Of a DNA stretch of 64,000 bases, positions 55,325 through 63,060 are shown one piece after another. Each line of letters starts with the position of its first letter. Position 1 is the stretch's first letter. This stretch comes from Proteobacteria bacterium 005FR1 (GTDB taxonomy: Bacteria > Pseudomonadota > Gammaproteobacteria > Pseudomonadales > Cellvibrionaceae), in the NCBI GenBank assembly GCA_026192395.1, contig WACF01000001.1, positions 1,511,637 to 1,575,636 on the forward strand. The letters run 5' to 3'. The notes beneath the pieces are model-generated. The model saw only the letters and a program-made list of their open reading frames with translations. It ran no database searches and was not told where the DNA came from. Made by a program: the position numbers and the translations under genes.

Positions 55325-56302
55325 ATGGCACGAATCATTGGTCATGCGCCCGATTCCCGCAACACGGAGAACGGAGATTACCGGGCCACATCGCCCAGGG
55401 ATATTTCCTTTCAGGGGTGGAAATCGATCCTTTCGCGAGTTAAGCAGCAACTCGGTTCCGATCACGTGTCCATCATCGCATCCGGTGTGGCCTTTAATGT
55501 TTTTCTTGCGATTTTTCCATTGGCAATTGCCGCGGTCACGGTCTACAGCCTGGTGATTGATCCCTCCACACTGCAGAGCCATCTGAACACGATCGCCTCG
55601 GTGCTGCCGTCGGGAGCGCAGGAGCTGATCAGTAACCGCTTGCAGGCTCTGACTCAGAATAGTAGCCAGACGCTAGGCTGGGGTCTGGCAGTAAGTTTAC
55701 TGCTCACCTTGTGGGCCGCAAACCGCGGGACCAAGGCGCTGTTCGAAGGAATCAACATCGCTTACAACGCGCAGCGTTCGCGGGGATTCATTCGCAACAA
55801 TCTGGTGACCTTGCTGTTCACGGTAGGGGGCCTTGTTTTTGGCGGTATCTGCCTGGCGTTGCTGATCGGTGTCCCCGCCGCTGCCGATGCGCTTCCCTTC
55901 CCTGATCCGGTGATCAGTCTCATCAAGTTCATCGTTTGGCCGCTGCTATTCGGGCTGATTATCGTTGCGCTCGGGGTGATTTACAAAGTGGCTCCGGTTC
56001 GCAGCAACCCGCAAACAGAGTGGGTGACGGTTGGCTCGATAGTGGCGGCGGTGATCTGGCTTATCGGTTCCGCGTTGTTCTCCTGGTTCGTTGCCAACTT
56101 CGGCAATTATGACAAAACCTACGGTTCAGTCGCCGCTGTGGTGGTGCTGATGACCTGGCTCTTGCTGACCAGTTTCGTGATTCTGCTGGGTGCCGAGATC
56201 AACACCGAGATCGAATTGCAAACTGCAGAAGACACCACGGTCGGTGAAGAAAAGCCGATGGGGCAACGCGATGCCTACCATGCAGACCACGTCGTAAAGT
56301 GA
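55325..56302 (+). CDS. YihY/virulence-factor-BrkB-family membrane protein
   Basis: A 325-residue inner-membrane protein with about six helices; family once annotated as RNase BN. Conserved features include DHVSIIASGVAFNVFLAIFPLAIAAVTVY, LSLLLTLWAANRGTKALFEGINIAYN and the late VVLMTWLLLTSFVILLGAEINTEIE. A hydrophilic leader of ~45 residues precedes the first helix. ATG 55325 has AAGGAA upstream; the open frame before it is the other frame of the ATPase gene. Proposed to be a transporter; function unproven. Confidence 0.9.
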   Translation: MARIIGHAPDSRNTENGDYRATSPRDISFQGWKSILSRVKQQLGSDHVSIIASGVAFNVFLAIFPLAIAAVTVYSLVIDPSTLQSHLNTIASVLPSGAQELISNRLQALTQNSSQTLGWGLAVSLLLTLWAANRGTKALFEGINIAYNAQRSRGFIRNNLVTLLFTVGGLVFGGICLALLIGVPAAADALPFPDPVISLIKFIVWPLLFGLIIVALGVIYKVAPVRSNPQTEWVTVGSIVAAVIWLIGSALFSWFVANFGNYDKTYGSVAAVVVLMTWLLLTSFVILLGAEINTEIELQTAEDTTVGEEKPMGQRDAYHADHVVK

Positions 56303-56621
56303 ACCGCAACGAACAAAGCGATCTGTAAGTCCTTCCCACCTCCCGGGAGAAAATTGCAGGCTCCCGGGAGGTATCCCTCCCCTCCCCGCCAAACAAGCTC
56401 AACACCGGCAAATCTGCCGTCATTCGAAGAGAAAGCCGCCAATTTATTTGCTCGAGCCCGCGCTTTGCGTGGCTCAATCGTTGCAGCTCAGTAACCAAAG
56501 TCCATGGAAAACTCGTTACAGAAATTGTCAGGCAACGCCAGCCTGGCGCTGTGGACAGGATCTCGGGCCGATAAAGGCCCGCTTATCGGCTTTGTAACCA
56601 CAGGCAATTGGAGCGACTGAT
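56303..56621 (+). promoter_or_regulatory. Gap with a strong palindromic hairpin
   Basis: 319 bases. An 11-bp perfect stem, CCTCCCGGGAG (56339-56349) with CTCCCGGGAGG (56361-56371), lies soon after the YihY stop and probably ends that transcript although no T run follows. The rest should contain the promoter of the following envelope cluster; I see no convincing consensus there. Confidence 0.5.
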
Positions 56622-57461
56622 ATGACCAACGGAAAAAACCCCAGCAAACGCGATGTTGCTGAAGACATGAAGGCGAAGGCCAACCAGGCTTCGCAAGAAG
56701 TAAAGGCCCAGGCGCAACGCACTTCCGAGGACATGAAAAGCCGCGGTCGTGACGAATTGGAGAAACGCGAATCGCAGGCTGCCGACGCAATGGATCAGGT
56801 AGCGGAAGCCACCGAGGCAGCGGCTCATGAACTGGAGCAGCGTCGCGAAACTGCAGCGCTGTCTCATTACGTTTCCGAGCTCGCAGACGGCATCAGTGGC
56901 TTGTCCGGAAATCTGCGCAGCAAGAACACCGATGAGCTGATCAGCGACGCATCCCGGCTCGCGCGCAACAATCCTGGATTGTTCCTGTTGGGTAGTGTTG
57001 CCGTCGGTTTCGGCCTCTCACGAATCGCCAAGGCGAACCGACCGCCGCAAGAGCGCGAATCCCATTGGGAAGATTACTACGGCCATCAGGAGACGAGTCA
57101 GTACGGCAGCGAGTCCTTGGGCTCCACCTCGACAACGGGCTCTTCCTCAACCGCGAGCACCGGCCGAAGCGCTACTGCGGGAAGCTCGACCGCCTACGGC
57201 ACCACGTCAGGAGCGCCGTCCTCAGGCCCTTCTACAGGAGCGAGCACGGTAGGCAGAACTCAGAGCGGTGCCACCACTACGGGTACCAGCACGGCGCCAG
57301 GCGCGACGGGGACTTCCGGTTCCACCGGCACTTCCAATCCGACGCACGCCAGCACCAGCTATCTGCCGGAGGATAAGCAGAGCGCACAAAGCCCCATCAA
57401 TCCGCCCAAGGGTGAGTCGCGAACCCCGACCAACAAACCCGGCGATCGCTCTCAAAGCTAA
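56622..57461 (+). CDS. Membrane-anchored Ser/Thr/Gly-rich stress-cluster protein
   Basis: A 279-residue protein not assigned to a named family. Residues 1-85 are highly charged, Gln/Glu/Lys-rich and probably helical (coiled-coil-like). One hydrophobic stretch at about 113-133 (NNPGLFLLGSVAVGFGLSRIAK) can span the membrane. Residues 145-279 are a low-complexity tail of Ser, Thr, Gly and Ala. This layout is common for the first gene of clusters that continue with a holin-X protein and a DUF3618 protein, as here. Function unknown; an envelope-stress role is inferred from context. Confidence 0.6.
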   Translation: MTNGKNPSKRDVAEDMKAKANQASQEVKAQAQRTSEDMKSRGRDELEKRESQAADAMDQVAEATEAAAHELEQRRETAALSHYVSELADGISGLSGNLRSKNTDELISDASRLARNNPGLFLLGSVAVGFGLSRIAKANRPPQERESHWEDYYGHQETSQYGSESLGSTSTTGSSSTASTGRSATAGSSTAYGTTSGAPSSGPSTGASTVGRTQSGATTTGTSTAPGATGTSGSTGTSNPTHASTSYLPEDKQSAQSPINPPKGESRTPTNKPGDRSQS

Positions 57462-57479
57462 ACAGAGGAGGAATTCACT

Positions 57480-58040
57480 ATGGCACAGCAACGAGATCCC
57501 AGAACAGGCAACGGTTCTACAACCCATCCCCCGCACAGCACCACCGGTGCGAACGCGGGCCAGACGGACCCGAAAACCACTGAGACTCATGGCAGCACAG
57601 ATTACAGTAGCCACGCGGGCACTACGGGCCGAGAGCACAGCTCTGTGCCGAGTCTGGTGCGCCAGCTGACGTCCGACGTCACTTCACTGTTCACCAAGGA
57701 AATCTCCCTGGCACGATCGGAGATGCGTGAATCTGTGAAGGAAGCCAAAACCGGCATCGCTTCGATGACCGGTGGCGGTGTGGTCATGCTAGCGGGCCTC
57801 ATCGTGCTGCTGATGGCGGCGGTGTACGGTCTCGCCACGGCGCTGTCACTGTGGCTGTCGGCTCTGATCGTCGGCGGCGTGGTAACGATCATCGGCTTCA
57901 TCATGCTGAAGTCCGGCCAGAGCAAGCTCAAGCCCGGAGCCTTCGCGCCCGATCGCACCATGCACGAGATGAAAAAGGATCGTGAGGCGGTGAAGCACGA
58001 GATGCGCAAGGAGAAACATGAGATGCGCAAGGATCACTAA
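57480..58040 (+). CDS. Phage-holin-family (holin-X) membrane protein
   Basis: A 186-residue protein. A polar, Thr/His-rich N-terminus of ~55 residues precedes SLVRQLTSDVTSLFTKEISLARSEMRE, the start of the actinobacterial holin-X-like domain (PF07332 type), then two close membrane helices (MTGGGVVMLAGLIVLLMAA; LSLWLSALIVGGVV). The C-terminal tail is very charged with repeated EMRK units. Despite the family name there are no phage genes nearby; these proteins occur in envelope-stress clusters. Starts 18 bases after the previous gene. Confidence 0.78.
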   Translation: MAQQRDPRTGNGSTTHPPHSTTGANAGQTDPKTTETHGSTDYSSHAGTTGREHSSVPSLVRQLTSDVTSLFTKEISLARSEMRESVKEAKTGIASMTGGGVVMLAGLIVLLMAAVYGLATALSLWLSALIVGGVVTIIGFIMLKSGQSKLKPGAFAPDRTMHEMKKDREAVKHEMRKEKHEMRKDH

Positions 58041-58073
58041 TTCGGAACCCAAATTGAACGTAGGAGTTATGCG

Positions 58074-59048
58074 ATGAGAGGTAACGGAGACGCGGGAAAA
58101 GATCCTCGCCAACTCGAGCGCGAGGTGGAAGAGCAACGCCGTCATCTCGGCGAAACCATGCACGCCCTGGAGGAGCGGATTTCTCCAAACGCAATTTACG
58201 ACCAGGCGGCGGGCTACGTCCGCAGCCATGGCGGTGAGTTCGCGCAAAACTTTGGCCGCAGCGTCAAAGCCAATCCGCTCCCGGTGGCGTTAACAGCCAT
58301 CGGCCTGGCCTGGATGATGTTCGGCGAGCGACGACAGCCTGCCGGGTACCGTCCTTTTGAGCGGCCTCATCCGGATCACGACATCACCAACGACCTGTAC
58401 GGAAATTCAACGTCCATTTACGGACACACCGCAGGCGAAGGTGGTTACTACGGTGAAGGCTACAGCGGTGGTGAAAGCCGCACCGACAAAATGAAAGAAA
58501 AGGGCCAGGAACTCAAGGGCAAGGGCGCGGAGCTGAAGGGCAAAGCTCAGGGCAAAACCGAAGAGCTGAAGCACCGCGGTGCTGAAATGAGCCAGCAGAT
58601 GAAGGGCAAAATGTCCTCGGCCCGTGACCGCGCCAGCGCAGCCGGCCACGACTTCCGGCATCGCGCTTCGGCCACCGGCCATCAGTTGCGCGACTCTGCC
58701 AGTCACGCCCGGGACGGCATTTCTCATACCATGGACAGCGCGCGCAGCAATTTTGAGTACTACATGCGCGAGCAGCCCCTGGCGATGGGTGCTATCGGCA
58801 TTGCGCTCGGTGCGCTGGTAGGCGCCTCACTGCCCCGGACCCGAACCGAGTATCAGTTGATGGGGGACGTCAGTGAGCGTGCGAGGCACAAGGCGCAGGA
58901 GATGGCTCAAGAAGGTTACCAGAGGGCGAGCGAAGTGGGCGAATCAGTCGGTCGTCAGGCGAAGGAAGCTCTCAATTCTCAACGCAGTACAGAGCAACGC
59001 TCGCCGACGAAACCTGCTTCTTCACCGGGCCCATCCACAACGCCGTAG
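58074..59048 (+). CDS. DUF3618-domain protein
   Basis: A 324-residue protein. Residues 10-80 match DUF3618 (REVEEQRRHLGETMHALEERISP). A hydrophobic stretch follows (NPLPVALTAIGLAWMMFG), then a Gly/Tyr-rich linker, and a long amphipathic region of about 120 residues with repeated KGKGAELKGKAQGKTEEL-like units, as in LEA or apolipoprotein-type helices. A second hydrophobic segment (LAMGAIGIALGALVGASLP) lies near 245-263. Probably anchored in the inner membrane. Function unknown; it is the third member of the cluster. Confidence 0.75.
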   Translation: MRGNGDAGKDPRQLEREVEEQRRHLGETMHALEERISPNAIYDQAAGYVRSHGGEFAQNFGRSVKANPLPVALTAIGLAWMMFGERRQPAGYRPFERPHPDHDITNDLYGNSTSIYGHTAGEGGYYGEGYSGGESRTDKMKEKGQELKGKGAELKGKAQGKTEELKHRGAEMSQQMKGKMSSARDRASAAGHDFRHRASATGHQLRDSASHARDGISHTMDSARSNFEYYMREQPLAMGAIGIALGALVGASLPRTRTEYQLMGDVSERARHKAQEMAQEGYQRASEVGESVGRQAKEALNSQRSTEQRSPTKPASSPGPSTTP

Positions 59049-59085
59049 AACGCTCCGCACGCTGCAGTAGGGGCGTAAGCGAACG

Positions 59086-59117
59086 AGTCCAGCGTCAGTT
59101 TGGCGCTGGACTTTTTT
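59086..59117 (+). terminator. Terminator of the envelope cluster
   Basis: AGTCCAGCG pairs with CGCTGGACT around TCAGTTTGG, followed by a T run (59112-59117). Clear intrinsic terminator ending the three-gene transcript. Confidence 0.9.
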
Positions 59118-59170
59118 CATTTGGAACAGATGATTACTCAACTGTTTCTTACCCATGCAGGAGGTGTGAA

Positions 59171-59470
59171 ATGAAACTCATTGCCGTAGAAATGCCCGAA
59201 GTGAAGAGCTGTGTCGCAACAAGTTGCGTATACAACATCGATGAATCCTGTAATGCCCGTGCTATTACCGTCGGCGACGGTAGCGAAGCGGACTGCGATA
59301 CTTATTATCACGGCTCCAGCCATACCAACAAGCATTATGAAGCCGGTGTGGGCGCCTGCAAGGTGAGTAGCTGTCGCTACAACGATGATTGGGAATGCCA
59401 GGCGGACGCGATCTCCGTTGGCGCGATGCAGCAGTCGGCGGTTTGTGAGACCTTCGAGGCACGCGCCTGA
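59171..59470 (+). CDS. DUF1540-type cysteine-rich protein with a duplicated motif
   Basis: A 99-residue acidic protein. Two copies of the same cysteine pattern are visible: C14-x4-C19-x7-C27-x14-C42 and C63-x4-C68-x7-C76-x15-C92, with matching residues around them (VKSCVATSCVYNIDESC and VGACKVSSCRYNDDWEC). This is the DUF1540 layout; the eight cysteines suggest metal binding or disulfides. No signal peptide, so probably cytosolic. A GGAGGTGTG ribosome site precedes the ATG. Function unknown. Confidence 0.78.
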   Translation: MKLIAVEMPEVKSCVATSCVYNIDESCNARAITVGDGSEADCDTYYHGSSHTNKHYEAGVGACKVSSCRYNDDWECQADAISVGAMQQSAVCETFEARA

Positions 59471-59475
59471 AACCA

Positions 59476-59503
59476 GTGTCCAGTCTCCAGTCTCCAGTCT
59501 CCA
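59476..59503 (+). repeat. Heptamer array GTCTCCA x4
   Basis: One degenerate (GTGTCCA) and three perfect (GTCTCCA) units, 5 bases after the DUF1540 stop and 30 before the end of the convergent cbpM. Same unit as the array at 52106-52140 in another phase. Confidence 0.92.
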
Positions 59504-59533
59504 GGAGCAGAGCCCGAACGCGTGGGGACTGGG

Positions 59534-59824
59534 CTAGATTTCGAAGCGCTGGAGCCGGCGCTGCAGCATCTGGTTTTCCCGCCGCAGTCGATCGCGCTCT
59601 TCGAGCAGGTCGAGCACCAGCGCCACACCGGCCCAATCAATGCCGAGGTCGCGATGCAGGCGGGTGGCCCGGCGAATGGTGCAGACGTAATCGACGCTGA
59701 ACATCCACTGCTCCGGCTGCTCGCCCTCGGGCTCAACGATTCCGTGCTCGACGATCTCCACCAAGGTCTCGGTACTCAGATCCACGCGCTGGCAGACTTC
59801 CTGAGTAGTGATCTGAATCAGCAT
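59534..59824 (-). CDS. cbpM: Chaperone modulator CbpM
   Basis: Inhibits CbpA by binding its J-domain. A 96-residue MerR-like protein: helix-turn-helix core ITTQEVCQRVDLSTETLVEIVEHGIVEPEG, then a short coiled coil (RDLGIDWAGVALVLDLLEERDRLRREN). Starts 15 bases after the cbpA stop in the same operon, the usual arrangement. Confidence 0.92.
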   Translation of the reverse strand: MLIQITTQEVCQRVDLSTETLVEIVEHGIVEPEGEQPEQWMFSVDYVCTIRRATRLHRDLGIDWAGVALVLDLLEERDRLRRENQMLQRRLQRFEI

Positions 59825-59839
59825 CTTTCTTACCCTTAC

Positions 59840-60799
59840 TTATTTCCAGTCTGCGCGAGGATCAAAGCTCGCGGATTTGGCCAGCGCTTCCCAGTGCTGA
59901 CGATCCTGATCACTCACTTTCGCCGGCATGACCACATTCAGCACCGCATAGAGATCGCCCTGAATGGTTTTTCCCGGAAGCCCCCGGCCTTTGACGCGCA
60001 GCCGCCTGCCGGACTGGCTGTCCGGCGGGATGGTCAGCTGAATCTTGCCCTGCAGGGTGGGCACGGTGATTTTAGCCCCGAGCGCGGCCTCCCAAGGCGC
60101 GAGCGGAACGGTGATCACCAGATTATGCCCCTCTACGTCGAACAGAGGATGGGGCACCAACCGTATGCGCAGGTACAAATCACCGGCCGCGCCATCACCC
60201 AGACCCGGCGCGCCCTGTCCCTTCAGGCGAATTCGTTCACCATCGGATACGCCCTTCGGAATCTTCACCCGGAGAGTTTTTTTCACGTCCTCGAGGCGCG
60301 TACCGTCCAGCCCGTAATGTGGCAGGCTGTAATTGATCTCCTTGGATTCCTCGGCCAGCGTATCCTCCAGGAAAATCGGCATTTCGATTTCGACATCCTG
60401 GCCGCGGCTGCTGAAAGCGCCCCCACTCCGGCGTGGACCACCGCGCTGACGCTGCGCACCGCCGCCAAACATGGACTCGAAAAAGTCGGAGAAATCACCT
60501 TCGAAGTGACTGAATCCGCCGGTACCAAAGCCGCCCCTCGCTTCCCAGTCAGGGGGCGGGCGGAATTGCTGCCCGTGCTGCTGCCCATACTGGCGGATCT
60601 CATCGTACTCGGCCCGCTTCTTGGCGTCGCCAAGCACTTCGTAGGCTTCGGTCACTTCCTTGAAGCGCTCCTCGGCGTCGCGTTCTTCGCTGACGTCCGG
60701 GTGGTATTTGCGGGCGAGTTTGCGGTAAGCGCTTTTGATGGCTTTGGCATCAGCGGATGCGTCTACTCCGAGGATCTTGTAATAGTCCTTGAACTCCAT
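59840..60799 (-). CDS. cbpA: Curved-DNA-binding DnaJ-type co-chaperone
   Basis: J-domain protein that partners DnaK and, in E. coli, coats DNA in stationary phase. 319 residues. The J domain ([21 protein letters not shown]) has the HPD motif in KYHPDVSEE, then a Gly/Phe/Arg-rich linker, and two DnaJ C-terminal substrate-binding domains; no zinc-finger domain, which separates it from DnaJ. Start 60799 is set by homology; the frame stays open upstream. Confidence 0.94.
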   Translation of the reverse strand: MEFKDYYKILGVDASADAKAIKSAYRKLARKYHPDVSEERDAEERFKEVTEAYEVLGDAKKRAEYDEIRQYGQQHGQQFRPPPDWEARGGFGTGGFSHFEGDFSDFFESMFGGGAQRQRGGPRRSGGAFSSRGQDVEIEMPIFLEDTLAEESKEINYSLPHYGLDGTRLEDVKKTLRVKIPKGVSDGERIRLKGQGAPGLGDGAAGDLYLRIRLVPHPLFDVEGHNLVITVPLAPWEAALGAKITVPTLQGKIQLTIPPDSQSGRRLRVKGRGLPGKTIQGDLYAVLNVVMPAKVSDQDRQHWEALAKSASFDPRADWK

Positions 60800-60906
60800 G
60801 CCTCTTCGGGTTTCGACCTCGTTTGTTCGAAGTGAATGACAAAACGGCAAAGCCGATTAGATCAGCTCTCAGCTTGTGACAGCTTGACCCCCATCAAATC
60901 TCCCGC

Positions 60907-60932
60907 AAAAAAAAGCCCGGTCGAAACCGGGC
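60907..60932 (-). terminator. Terminator of the EF-hand/PRC-barrel gene
   Basis: GCCCGG (60915-60920) and CCGGGC (60927-60932) form the stem; on the minus strand it is followed by eight T (60914-60907). Clear intrinsic terminator. Confidence 0.88.
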
Positions 60933-60961
60933 AGGCATTTCAGGAGTCTGCCAGAAAAAGG

Positions 60962-62089
60962 TTAGCCGCGCTCCTGCGCGTCCTCGAGCGTGGCATATTC
61001 GGTGCCGGAAATTTCGGAATACTGGGTCTCATCAAATTCCGGCATTTCCGCGAGCTCGTCTTTGCTCAGCATGGTGTCCCACAACAGACGACCTTCCTCC
61101 ATCTGGCTTACTTCGCCAAGGCTCACGAAGGTGTCGCTGCCGCCGATGCCGAGGATGCCACCAGAGCGAACCACGAGACCGAGTTCACCGGTGGAGTTGT
61201 TCCGAACAACTTCGGACACCTTCCCGATTTCTTCACCACGGCTGTTTACTACTTCAGCTTTAGTAACCTGATCGACGGGCATTGTAAGCAGAGTTGAATC
61301 AATGTCCTGCGCCTGCTGGCCGGCCTGAGCTTGTTGCTGGTCAGCCTGGAATCCCTGATCCTGCTGGGCTTGCTGGGTCTGCTGGTCAGTCTGGTACTGC
61401 TGGTCCTGCTGCTGACCAGATTCGAACTGCTGATCCTGGTCAGTCTGGAAACCCTGATCCCGCTGCTGTTGGATCTGACCGTCGTCCTGTTGCTCCAGTT
61501 CAGCTTGCTCGGACTGCTGGCCGAGTGGCTCTTGCTGACCCTGCTCGAACTGAGATTGCTGATCCTGGCTCTGCTGGGTCTGCTGAGTCTGCTGGCCCTC
61601 ATCCAGTTGAGCCTGTTGCTCGTACTGCTGGTCCTGCTGGCCTTGCTGAGCCTGCTGTTGATCCTGCTGGCCCTGCTCCATCTGACCCTGTTGCTGACCA
61701 CCCTGCGCCTGCACGTGGGCCATCAGAATGGATTTGAAGTTTTCGTACTCGTCGGCATTCAGCGCCTGGTCATTATCAGTGTCGAATTGATCGAGCACAT
61801 TCTGCTCGTTCCAGTTTGCTTTGCTCAGCTGCTCCTGGAAGGCGGGCTCGATGTCATTCCAGCGCGCTTCGCCATCATTGTCGGAGTCAACCTTGTCGAA
61901 AGCCGGGCCCGCTTGGGCCTGTTGATCCATCTTATGCTCCATCTTCTGATTTTGAGCTTTATCGGCTTTCGCCTGGTCTCCTAGTTGCTCGTCGCCGGCA
62001 ACAGCGCCCTGGGCGGCGGCCATCAGCACACCAACGGCACTGGCGGTTAGCCAGCTAAGTTTGAGCTTTTTCGTTGTATCTGCGTTCAT
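60962..62089 (-). CDS. Exported EF-hand / polyglutamine-rich / PRC-barrel protein
   Basis: A 375-residue protein with a signal peptide (residues 1-31, cleaved near AVAGDE). It has an EF-hand pair: loop 68-79 (DSDNDGEARWND) and loop 103-114 (DTDNDQALNADE). Residues about 127-262 are low-complexity and roughly half Gln (about 69 of 136 by my count), with D, E, Y, F and G spaced through it. A PRC-barrel follows (about 265-350, MPVDQVTKAEVVNSRGEEIGKV). I know of no characterised protein with this order of parts. Predicted periplasmic or extracellular. It has its own terminator; the next gene upstream is a smaller relative. Confidence 0.72.
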   Translation of the reverse strand: MNADTTKKLKLSWLTASAVGVLMAAAQGAVAGDEQLGDQAKADKAQNQKMEHKMDQQAQAGPAFDKVDSDNDGEARWNDIEPAFQEQLSKANWNEQNVLDQFDTDNDQALNADEYENFKSILMAHVQAQGGQQQGQMEQGQQDQQQAQQGQQDQQYEQQAQLDEGQQTQQTQQSQDQQSQFEQGQQEPLGQQSEQAELEQQDDGQIQQQRDQGFQTDQDQQFESGQQQDQQYQTDQQTQQAQQDQGFQADQQQAQAGQQAQDIDSTLLTMPVDQVTKAEVVNSRGEEIGKVSEVVRNNSTGELGLVVRSGGILGIGGSDTFVSLGEVSQMEEGRLLWDTMLSKDELAEMPEFDETQYSEISGTEYATLEDAQERG

Positions 62090-62269
62090 CAGTCGATCCT
62101 CCTTGGATTCAAATTTCGCGACGGTTCAGGTCACGGCTTGTCACGCGTCTGCCCACTGGGCGGTTCGCTGTGACAAATTCCCGTCCACATGTCTTTTCAT
62201 CGGTAGACGGGTAAATCTCGATACACCCGGTGTGCAACTTGTTTGCCATATCCGGGGCCGGGCTTCGGC

Positions 62270-62294
62270 AAAAAAAACCCGGTCCAAGCCGGGC
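62270..62294 (-). terminator. Terminator of the small EF-hand gene
   Basis: CCCGG (62278-62282) and CCGGG (62289-62293) form the stem, followed on the minus strand by eight T (62277-62270). Very similar to the terminator of the neighbouring gene, as expected from a duplication. The two genes are therefore separate transcripts. Confidence 0.85.
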
Positions 62295-62319
62295 TCAGTT
62301 CGGTAATTTGCCAGAAAAG

Positions 62320-62841
62320 TTACTCGCTTTGGTACTGCTGGTCCTCTTGTGTATCGGGGCTCGATTGCTGCTGCTGATCGAATTCCTGCTGGTCCTGCTC
62401 GAGCTGTGCCTGCTCTTCGTATTGTTCAGTCTGTCCCTGTTGACCCTCACCGGGCTCGAGCCGTGCAAGCGATTGATACAAGGTATTTTGCAAGTTGTCG
62501 AACTCTTGCTGATCCAGTGCCTGGTCATTGTCCTTGTCGAACTTGGCCAGCAGATCCGCCTCGCGCCAGTCGACTTCCGCCAGCAATTCGCCGAGGGAAG
62601 ATTGAATCTCTTCAATTTGGGCGCGCTGGTCTTTGTTCAGGTCGGTCTCCCCAAAGCCGGGCATCTGCTGCATCGCGTGCTGTCCGGCATGGTCGGCTTG
62701 CTGCTCATTGGCAGTTCCAGTTTTGGACTGGTAATCGTGGCCCTCTTCGCCTGCGATTACCCCCTGGGCCGCCAGCAGGATTCCCGCGGCGCTTGACGCC
62801 AGGAATAAACGTTTGGATGTTCGCAGAATATCGTGGCTCAT
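62320..62841 (-). CDS. Exported EF-hand protein, Gln-rich tail (paralogue)
   Basis: A 173-residue relative of the preceding gene. Signal peptide at residues 1-30 (LFLASSAAGILLAAQGVIAG), one good EF-hand loop (102-113, DKDNDQALDQQE) and one degenerate loop (67-78, DLNKDQRAQIEE), then a Gln-rich tail of ~45 residues ending QYQSE. The segment around its good loop is closely similar to the second loop of the larger protein (both xxFDxDNDQALxxxE), but it has no PRC-barrel. Predicted to be exported and to bind calcium weakly. Function unknown. Confidence 0.68.
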   Translation of the reverse strand: MSHDILRTSKRLFLASSAAGILLAAQGVIAGEEGHDYQSKTGTANEQQADHAGQHAMQQMPGFGETDLNKDQRAQIEEIQSSLGELLAEVDWREADLLAKFDKDNDQALDQQEFDNLQNTLYQSLARLEPGEGQQGQTEQYEEQAQLEQDQQEFDQQQQSSPDTQEDQQYQSE

Positions 62842-63060
62842 GGTGTTCCTCCATCATGTTGCCTTGACTCGGAAGCCGGCCATTGCAACTTGTCGGCCAC
62901 TGATATTGATAATCGGCTTGCAGCGACGAGAGCCCGCGATTTGCGCGCTCGTCGCGACGAGGAAAGGATGGGGATGAGTCGAGGAAGGCAGTGGCTATGC
63001 CGGAAGGACAGCGCAACTCTTTATGCAAGCGATTGTAACTATCGACTTACAAACGCCTTG

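Noticed and set aside
57480-58040. Prophage remnant because of the holin-family gene
   Set aside because: No lysin, portal, terminase or integrase nearby; holin-X-like proteins occur in chromosomal envelope clusters.
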